This document shows, piece after piece, positions 58,162 to 64,000 of a stretch of 64,000 nucleotides of DNA. The position numbers were made by a program, and so were the translations under genes. Within the stretch, counting starts at the first letter, position 1. Every line of letters begins with the position of its first letter. The notes under the pieces are model-generated. The model was not told the origin of the DNA. It worked only from the letters and a program-made list of their open reading frames with translations, and did not search any database. Origin of the DNA: Candidatus Loosdrechtia aerotolerans (GTDB taxonomy: Bacteria > Planctomycetota > Brocadiia > Brocadiales > Brocadiaceae). The DNA lies in NCBI GenBank assembly GCA_021646405.1, contig SOER01000008.1, positions 1-64,000 on the forward strand, read 5' to 3'.

Positions 58162-60987
58162 TTACGTATTCAGTAATTCACTTACCTTTTTCAGAATGTC
58201 GGCCAATGAGAGATTCTTTGAGATAAAGTCTAATCTGTTTTCCACAGGTAATTTTGTATGAATAATATTTCTGGAATAACCGCTCATAAAGAAGGCCTTT
58301 ATATCTGGTTTTTCCTTTTTTATTTCATCGTATACATCCTTACCATTCTTCTTCGGCATCATGAGATCAAGGAGCAGGAGCGTGACAGTATCTTTGTTTT
58401 TCATGAATTTATCGACGGCATCCTCTCCGTCAACGGCATCGATAATCGTGTAGCCATGTTCTTCAAATACTGTTTTGAGATTTCTCCTGAAATCCTCCTC
58501 GTCCTCAGCCATTAATATTGTCCCTTTACTACCGGTGGCCGTTGGTGATTGTGATTCTGTTTGTCCGTTTCCTTCATTCGTCAGCCTGCCGGCAGGAAGA
58601 TATATATTGAAAGTAGTACCCTTTCCCGGCTCACTATCAACAGTGATACATCCCTTATGCTGTTTAATGATTCCGTATATGATTGCAAGGCCAAGTCCCG
58701 TACCTTTCCCGACCTCTTTTGTTGTAAAAAATGGCTCAAAGAGCCTTTGTTTCGTCTCTTTACTCATCCCCATCCCGGTATCGGAAACGGACATGAGGAC
58801 ATACGTTCCGCCTTTATCGAGACCACAGGCCCTTGCTGTTTTCGTATCGAAATCCACGGTGTTTGTGCGTATCGTTAAAACTCCTCCATTGGGCATGGCG
58901 TCCCGTGCATTTGTTGCAAGGTTCATCAGGACCTGTTCTATCTGATTGTTATTCGCTATTACCGTACAATCCTTATCGCTAAGAACGACATTAAAGGTAA
59001 TATCCTTATGGATAAGCCTGTGGAGAAGATCGGTGCTTCGTTTTATAGTCTCGTTGAGGTTTACCGGTTTTGGTTTGACGGTATGTTTCCTGCTGAAGGT
59101 AAGAAGCCCATCCGTTAAGTTTACGCCCTTTTCTGCTGCAGAAAGTATCCTCTGGATGAATTCCATTAAAGGGCCTTTTTTCTCTGCCTTCCTTCGTAAT
59201 TGCTCTCCGCATCCGATGATAGCGGAAAGGATATTGTTGAAATCATGGGCGATCGCCCCGGAAAACCTGCCAATGGATTCCAATCTCTGGGCGTGATAGA
59301 GCTGTTCCCGTAATTTTTCTTTTTCCTCCTCTACCTGTTTAATCCTGGTAATATCCTCTGCAATTTTCATAAAGTGGGTGATAGTGCCCTGTGAGTCTTT
59401 TACCGGTGATATGTGTGCAAACTCCCAGTAAAGTTCCCCGTTTTTTTTTCTGTTAATAAGTTCTCCATGCCATTCTCCGGTTAAGATTGCTGCATTCCAT
59501 AATTGGCCATATACCTCGGGTGGTGTCTTTTCCGATTTCAGGATGCGCGGATTCTTTCCCCTGACCTCTTCCAGGGTATAACCGGTTAATTCTGTAAATT
59601 TAGGATTAACATACTCAATGTTCGCATGAGCATCGGTGATTATTACAATACCCGGGTTCTGTTCAATAGCCAGTGATAATTTCCGAAGCTGTTCTTCCAT
59701 CTGCTTGCGCTGGATGAGGGAGCCTAACTGAGTGGCTATTGATGAAACAAGCTTGATTAACTGTTTATCTTCCCTGCGACATTCATGTTCAAAAAAAACC
59801 AATATCGCAATGACATTATTGTCTGCTATAACAGGTATACCCATAGCTGTTTTCAGGCCATACTCTTTTGCAAGGGATGAACGGGGAAAATTTTTATCTA
59901 CTGTGACATCTGGTATCCATTCCGGTTTTTTAAAATACCATATGCGACCGGGCAAACAAGTACCTGGCTGAAGGATAAAATCCTGGCTTCTCTTTTTAAA
60001 CTCCTCAAGTTTTTTATACTCGTTATCATACCAGGCTACCTCTAGTTTAATATGTTTATTATTAAGGAAGGGAATCCATACTTCCCCATAGACCCAGCTA
60101 GTAGCCTCACATACTTTTTGTAATACGGTCGTAAGGGCCGAATGAAAATCCCCTGTTTCAGCGATTGCCTTTGTTGTTGTTTGTAACAGCAGGGTTGCTT
60201 CCTCAGCCCGTTTCCGCTCCGTTATATCCTGAACTACGCCGTTCATCAAAACCGGCTTACCGGTACCGTCAAAGATAACCTCGGCTTCTTCATGAACGAT
60301 ACGTTCCGATCCATCGGGTAACAGTATCCGGTGATCAAAATTATAGCGTTTTCCTTCATAGAGGGTTTCATGGATGAATCTCTGTATAAGGTTTCTGTCA
60401 TCGGGATGTACAAAGCTCAGGAATTTCTCGGATGTTATAGGATATGACTGCGGGGTGAGACCAAAAATACGGTAGGCCTCGTCAGACCAGCGTGATGCGT
60501 TATTTACTATATCCCATTCCCAGTTTCCGATATGGGCGATCCGCTGCGCATTTGCAAGTCTTGCCTGGCTCTTTCGTAATGCCTCCTCTGCCTGTTTGTG
60601 TTTCCTTCGCTCCTCCGCCTCTTTTAACTCCCGTTCAATAGCGGGGACGAGCCGTGCAAGTTTGCTTTTCATAACATAATCATGTGCACCGGCCTTCATA
60701 GCCGCAACGGCGATCTCTTCTCCGATAATGGCCGATACAATGATAAATGGTATGTCAAGTCCGGTCTGTTGTAACTGTTTTAACGCATCAATTGAATTGA
60801 AGCGGGGCAGAGAATGGTCGGAGATGACGACATCCCATTCCTGCCTTTCAAGTGTCTCTTTCATTTCCAGTGCTGTTTCGACACGCTCATAAACAGGATC
60901 GTAGCCGCCGCGTTTCAATTCGAGCAGCAAGAGATCGGCATCGTCTACAGAATCCTCAACAATCAATACGTGCAACAGTTTACCCAT
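58162..60987 (-). CDS. Hybrid histidine kinase, REC-PAS-GAF-PAS-HisKA-HATPase-REC
   Basis: A 941-aa phosphorelay protein. Receiver 1 is LHVLIVEDSVDDADLLLLEL with Asp in VVISDHSLP. PAS 1 spans about 155-265 (SDEAYRIFGLTPQSYP ... GVVQDITERK). GAF spans about 270-430 (HSALTTVLQKVCEATSWVYG; GLKTAMGIPVIADNNVIAIL). PAS 2 spans about 440-560 (IEYVNPKFTELTGYTLEEV). HisKA has H581 in GAIAHDFNNILSAIIGC. HATPase has NLATNARDAMP, DTGMGMSKETKQR and GKGTGLGLAIIYGI. Receiver 2 has Asp in LLLLDLMMPKKNG. There is no membrane segment and no DNA-binding output. It lies 4 nt after the stand-alone receiver gene, so the two are co-transcribed. It is the intact model for the broken kinase at 50190-52827. Confidence 0.92.
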   Translation of the reverse strand: MGKLLHVLIVEDSVDDADLLLLELKRGGYDPVYERVETALEMKETLERQEWDVVISDHSLPRFNSIDALKQLQQTGLDIPFIIVSAIIGEEIAVAAMKAGAHDYVMKSKLARLVPAIERELKEAEERRKHKQAEEALRKSQARLANAQRIAHIGNWEWDIVNNASRWSDEAYRIFGLTPQSYPITSEKFLSFVHPDDRNLIQRFIHETLYEGKRYNFDHRILLPDGSERIVHEEAEVIFDGTGKPVLMNGVVQDITERKRAEEATLLLQTTTKAIAETGDFHSALTTVLQKVCEATSWVYGEVWIPFLNNKHIKLEVAWYDNEYKKLEEFKKRSQDFILQPGTCLPGRIWYFKKPEWIPDVTVDKNFPRSSLAKEYGLKTAMGIPVIADNNVIAILVFFEHECRREDKQLIKLVSSIATQLGSLIQRKQMEEQLRKLSLAIEQNPGIVIITDAHANIEYVNPKFTELTGYTLEEVRGKNPRILKSEKTPPEVYGQLWNAAILTGEWHGELINRKKNGELYWEFAHISPVKDSQGTITHFMKIAEDITRIKQVEEEKEKLREQLYHAQRLESIGRFSGAIAHDFNNILSAIIGCGEQLRRKAEKKGPLMEFIQRILSAAEKGVNLTDGLLTFSRKHTVKPKPVNLNETIKRSTDLLHRLIHKDITFNVVLSDKDCTVIANNNQIEQVLMNLATNARDAMPNGGVLTIRTNTVDFDTKTARACGLDKGGTYVLMSVSDTGMGMSKETKQRLFEPFFTTKEVGKGTGLGLAIIYGIIKQHKGCITVDSEPGKGTTFNIYLPAGRLTNEGNGQTESQSPTATGSKGTILMAEDEEDFRRNLKTVFEEHGYTIIDAVDGEDAVDKFMKNKDTVTLLLLDLMMPKKNGKDVYDEIKKEKPDIKAFFMSGYSRNIIHTKLPVENRLDFISKNLSLADILKKVSELLNT

Positions 60988-60991
60988 GTTA

Positions 60992-61438
60992 TTATCCTCC
61001 TGGTTTTGGGGATCTGTTCAGGAGAAGCCAATACATGCCGAGTTGCCGTATTGCTTCTGCAAACTGATTAAAATCAACGGGTTTTTGAACATAGCTGTTA
61101 GCACCAAACCGGTAGCTGTCAATGAGGTCCCGTTCCTCATTCGACGAGGTAAGGACGACAACGGGGAGGATCTTTGTCCTGTTGTCGGTACGCATACGCT
61201 GTAATACTTCCAGGCCGCTTACCTTAGGTAGCTTCAAATCCAGCAGGACAACCTCAGGCAGGATACTTACGTCACGGCCTGCGTAAGTCCCTGTGCCAAA
61301 AAGATAATCCAGGGCTTCAACCCCGTCACCTGCTATTACCACTTCATTCATGAGATTGTGCCTTTTTAATGCACGCAAAGTAAGTTCTACATCATCGGGA
61401 TTGTCTTCTACAAGTAAAATAATTCTGCTATCTACCAC
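60992..61438 (-). CDS. Stand-alone response regulator (CheY/Rcp1-like)
   Basis: A 148-aa single receiver domain. RIILLVEDNPDDVELTLRAL contains the acidic pocket (E11, D12), phospho-Asp D67 lies in EVVLLDLKLPKVSG, the Thr/Ser is in VVVLTSSNEERD, and Lys is in SYVQKPVDFNQF. The length and the insertion GTGTYAGRD are typical of Rcp1-type regulators that serve phytochrome-like kinases. The neighbouring kinases 61952-63886 and 55852-57552 have that kinase subtype. Transcribed just ahead of the hybrid kinase 58162-60987 (4-nt gap), it could shuttle phosphate between them. Confidence 0.9.
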   Translation of the reverse strand: MVDSRIILLVEDNPDDVELTLRALKRHNLMNEVVIAGDGVEALDYLFGTGTYAGRDVSILPEVVLLDLKLPKVSGLEVLQRMRTDNRTKILPVVVLTSSNEERDLIDSYRFGANSYVQKPVDFNQFAEAIRQLGMYWLLLNRSPKPGG

Positions 61439-61729
61439 ATGTAACTCCTTTAATTGAAAACACGTAAATGCTCAAGCTGTCAGGTTCACGGCTGGTTTAC
61501 CTTTTCTGATCCGTTGAACCCTGAACCTAAGCGGTTACAAAAATACACATAAGGAACAGTATGTAAAGAGAATGAAAATCTGCCTACTTGAAGAGGCAAA
61601 GTTAAATCAGGGCTTCAGCGACCAAATATCCCCCTCCCTTGACTCTCTACCTAACCTCCCTTCGCCTCCTCTCAGGACGACAGGCAAGGGGGAGGAATAC
61701 ATGGTCTGAAACTCCTTAACATCAATATC

Positions 61730-61930
61730 AAGCTCCGGAGGAGCGGCATATTAATAGAATGAGAATTTACCCCCATGGTAAGCTCCAGAGGAGCGACATG
61801 TTAATAGAATGGTTCATGGCTGATGGCTCATAGTTTTTGGTTATCAGCTATATCTTCTATGCCGCTCCTCCGGAGCTCAAGAGTGGTACTCATTGTTCTT
61901 CTATTAACATATCGCTCCTAACGGAGCTTT
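61730..61930. repeat. AGCTCCGGAGGAGCGGCAT hairpin repeats
   Basis: Several arms: AAGCTCCGGAGGAGCGGCAT, TAAGCTCCAGAGGAGCGACA, and the inverse ATGCCGCTCCTCCGGAGCTC and CGCTCCTAACGGAGCTTTTT, with ATTAATAGAATG spacers also inverted. A single pair of the same family is at 47188-47252. The last arm with its T-run could end transcripts on the + strand. The rest of 61439-61729 contains only CCCTGAA and CCTCCCTT-type repeats. Confidence 0.75.
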
Positions 61931-61951
61931 TTAAAGTTTTGCATGTACAGT

Positions 61952-63886
61952 TTATGATAAAGTAAAATAAAATGTTGCGCCCTTGCCTACGGTACTTTCA
62001 GCCCAAATATTTCCTCCATGCCGATGGATGATACGTTGAACCGTCGCAAGACCAATACCAGTACCCTCATATTCAAGTGCTGAATGCAGGCGCTGGAATG
62101 CGTTGAAGAGCTTATCGAAGTATGCCATATCAAAACCAACGCCATTATCGCGTATGAAAAATGTCGGCTTTCCGTTATACTGGGTAGAGCTAAACTCTAT
62201 TTTTGCCTGTGGACACTTTTTTGTGAACTTCCAGGCGTTATCAAACAGGTTATCAAGTACGATCTTGAGCAACTGTGGATCACCCTTGACGGCGAGTCCG
62301 TCGGTAATGGAGAACTCTGCCTTTCGTTCCGGTTGTTTTTCCCGGAGTTCGGTTACGATTGTCCTTGCCAGTGTACTCAAATTAACGGCCTTTTTATTCA
62401 TTTCAACCCGTGTTATACGGGACAGATCCAGCAAGTCATCAATAAGCTGTCCCATACGCTGGCTTGCCGAGCATATGCGTTCCAGGTAGTTTTTCCCCGT
62501 TGCATCCAGCTTATCAGCGTAATCATCCAGAATGGCCCTGCTAAAACCATCCATACTCCTTAAAGGTGAACGAAGGTCGTGCGATACCGAATAACAGAAC
62601 GCCTCCAGTTCCTTATTGGTAGCGGTAAGCTGGACCGTAACTTGTTCAAGATGATCGTGTTGTCTTCTTAATTCGCCCTCTATCCGCTTTCGTGCTGTAA
62701 CCTCTTGCTGGAGATTTTCATTTAGCTCTATGAGTGCTTTTTCCGTACGTCTGTGTTCGTAAATTTCCCTTCTCAATTCATCGGCCATGGTATTAAAGTT
62801 CAGTGCCAGGTCGCCTATCTCGTCCGTCCGGTTTATTTTTACCCGATGATCCAGTTCTCCGCCTGCCAGTCTTTGGGTTGCGTCGGTGAGGGTCCTGATA
62901 GGCCGTGATGTTGAAATAGCGAAGATGAGTCCTACCGAAGTAACGGTGACAATACCCATTACTCCCAGGATTAATGCGACCATACCCAATAACCGTAGGG
63001 GGGCAAAGGCCTCTGATTTTCCAATCTCTGATGAAAGGATCCAGCCGTATTCCGGTATATTCAGAGAGACGCCAACGACAGGCACTCCATTGTAATTGTT
63101 ATAGATGCCAACCGTATCTTTTCCACGCTGAATGATTGTACGTATCGGCTCGGTATCTACTATCTCTTTTAAAGGTGCGTTTTCAATGAACCGCGATTCG
63201 GTAAGCATAACCTTGTCCCTGTTCACGAGATATACCTCACCGGTCTTACCCATTCCTGTGCTATCGGTGGTAACATCATTCAGGAATGCAAGGTTATAGG
63301 CATTGATAATGATACCAATGAGCTCGCCTTGCCTTGAAACAACAGGCGCAGAGATCAGTATACAATTGGCGCCAATATGCGGAGAATAATGTGCCTCGCC
63401 AATAAAGGTATCAGCATACTTTCCCTTTATGCCATGCTGAAATACAGCAAGACTGGACATGTTTGTATCCATTAAGTTTTCATTTGTTGATGATATCACA
63501 TAACCATGCTTATCCAGGAGGATTATTTCATCAATATGCTCGTAGAGTTCCTTTTTATTTTTTGACAAGTATCGGTTTAAATGTTCTACGGTTCTTCGCC
63601 TCGGGGTTTTTTCCCGTGTGATTAATTCGAACCTTTTTCTGATGTATCCGTCGGAACTGAAGTTTTTGACCCGTGTAGCACCCGCCTCCATGAGAGATCT
63701 GATATGAAGTCTTTTTGATTCTGCAACTGCCTTCAGCTTTTCCAATATCTCACGCTCCAGGTTACTTCTCGCACTGAAATAGTAGAGTGTAGTAATAGTA
63801 ATAATAGGTATAAGCGAGATGCAGAACGCGAATATGAGCAACTTACCTTTAATAGACAGGAATGATTTTATTTTATGAGATTTCAT
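61952..63886 (-). CDS. Membrane sensor kinase, Cache-HAMP-HisKA-HATPase
   Basis: A 644-aa protein with two membrane helices: FAFCISLIPIITITTLYYF (about 18-38) and LGMVALILGVMGIVTVTSVGLIF (about 300-323). The periplasmic region between them (about 265 residues) is a double Cache type (DEIILLDKHGYVISSTNENL; GANCILISAPVVSRQGELIG; GEVYLVNRDKVMLTESRF) for small-ligand sensing. HAMP follows (SRPIRTLTDATQRLAGGELD), then a coiled coil and HisKA with H436 in YSVSHDLRSPLRSMDGF. The HATPase has LFDNAWKFT, RDNGVGFDM and GTGIGLATVQRIIHRHGG. There is no receiver of its own; the regulator at 60992 is the likely target. A palindrome lies just upstream (63915-63939). Confidence 0.92.
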   Translation of the reverse strand: MKSHKIKSFLSIKGKLLIFAFCISLIPIITITTLYYFSARSNLEREILEKLKAVAESKRLHIRSLMEAGATRVKNFSSDGYIRKRFELITREKTPRRRTVEHLNRYLSKNKKELYEHIDEIILLDKHGYVISSTNENLMDTNMSSLAVFQHGIKGKYADTFIGEAHYSPHIGANCILISAPVVSRQGELIGIIINAYNLAFLNDVTTDSTGMGKTGEVYLVNRDKVMLTESRFIENAPLKEIVDTEPIRTIIQRGKDTVGIYNNYNGVPVVGVSLNIPEYGWILSSEIGKSEAFAPLRLLGMVALILGVMGIVTVTSVGLIFAISTSRPIRTLTDATQRLAGGELDHRVKINRTDEIGDLALNFNTMADELRREIYEHRRTEKALIELNENLQQEVTARKRIEGELRRQHDHLEQVTVQLTATNKELEAFCYSVSHDLRSPLRSMDGFSRAILDDYADKLDATGKNYLERICSASQRMGQLIDDLLDLSRITRVEMNKKAVNLSTLARTIVTELREKQPERKAEFSITDGLAVKGDPQLLKIVLDNLFDNAWKFTKKCPQAKIEFSSTQYNGKPTFFIRDNGVGFDMAYFDKLFNAFQRLHSALEYEGTGIGLATVQRIIHRHGGNIWAESTVGKGATFYFTLS

Positions 63887-63914
63887 AGTTTTGCTTTTAT
63901 TTCATAAGTTCTGC

Positions 63915-63939
63915 TTTACTATAAATATATTATAGTAAA
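63915..63939. promoter_or_regulatory. Palindrome upstream of the Cache kinase
   Basis: TTTACTATAA and TTATAGTAAA form a perfect 10-bp inverted repeat with a 5-nt spacer, 29 nt upstream of the start codon on the minus strand. It overlaps a TATAAT-like stretch, so it may be an operator. Two direct TAGCTAAA copies follow at 63946 and 63964. There is no other evidence for a regulator. Confidence 0.45.
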
Positions 63940-64000
63940 ACCCTTAGCTAAAATAAAAACAATAGCTAAAGTAAAAAAAACAAACAAAATATAATGAAAA

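Noticed and set aside
1-64000. tRNA, rRNA, tmRNA or replication origin
   Set aside because: I found no cloverleaf, conserved rRNA stretch or DnaA-box cluster on either strand.

Overview
The window reads as a chromosomal segment of an anaerobic ammonium-oxidising (anammox) planctomycete of the Brocadiales. The strongest evidence is at the left end. An encapsulin nanocompartment shell gene (453-1481) lies 3 bp ahead of a fused copper nitrite reductase-like / octaheme hydroxylamine oxidoreductase-like protein (1485-4103). That pair is known from anammox bacteria as encapsulin plus NIR-HAO cargo. The genus is not determinable from what I can see. Many intergenic regions are packed with small palindromic and dispersed repeats. 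I see no rRNA, tRNA, CRISPR array or intact autonomous transposon.

Layout. (1) 453-4103: an encapsulin with a Sec-type signal peptide and its secreted multiheme partner. (2) 4104-6078: a repeat island holding a REP-associated tyrosine transposase (RAYT) gene, flanked by inverted REP copies and cut in two by a ~290-bp non-autonomous element. (3) 6079-10680: two tiny membrane proteins, a DtxR/FeoA-type metal regulator, an iron-box-controlled DUF2325 protein, and three copies of an unrecognised hairpin-terminator motif. At least three promoters here carry the same TGAGAATGAGTCTCA-like operator, and a fourth lies at 45615-45664. (4) 10705-18878: an H-X9-DG prepilin followed by glycosylation genes (GT39-like, a GT4-methyltransferase fusion, a methyltransferase, a GT2) and a membrane protein. 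(5) 19255-45590: a type II secretion / type IV pilus-like system interleaved with ABC-2 transporter parts. It contains HEAT and TPR proteins, a PilZ-like protein, secretin GspD, a PilM-PilN/GspL fusion, GspM, GspC, a giant 1859-aa GspK, two further pseudopilins, two tandem GspE ATPases and GspF. The three pseudopilins share acidic Ca-binding-type modules, so the secreted tip is probably calcium dependent. No prepilin peptidase is visible in the window. (6) 46301-49625: a lipoprotein, an ApbE flavin transferase fused to its own FMN-acceptor domain, and a small membrane protein. (7) 50190-63886, minus strand: an array of sensor kinases (three related REC-first hybrids, one MEDS-PAS kinase, one Cache-HAMP kinase) and one stand-alone receiver. 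One hybrid kinase has been broken by a deletion and frameshift.

How it fits together. The left end supplies nitrogen-compound redox chemistry in a compartment that appears to be exported, presumably into the anammoxosome. The middle builds a glycosylated, calcium-binding secretion pseudopilus. The right end senses signals through phosphorelay proteins that have no DNA-binding output. The most unexpected structures are the signal-peptide encapsulin, the RAYT disruption with its recoverable empty site, the shared promoter-operator layout around the DtxR/FeoA regulator, the triplicated RNA-like motif, and the giant GspK with its shared calcium modules.
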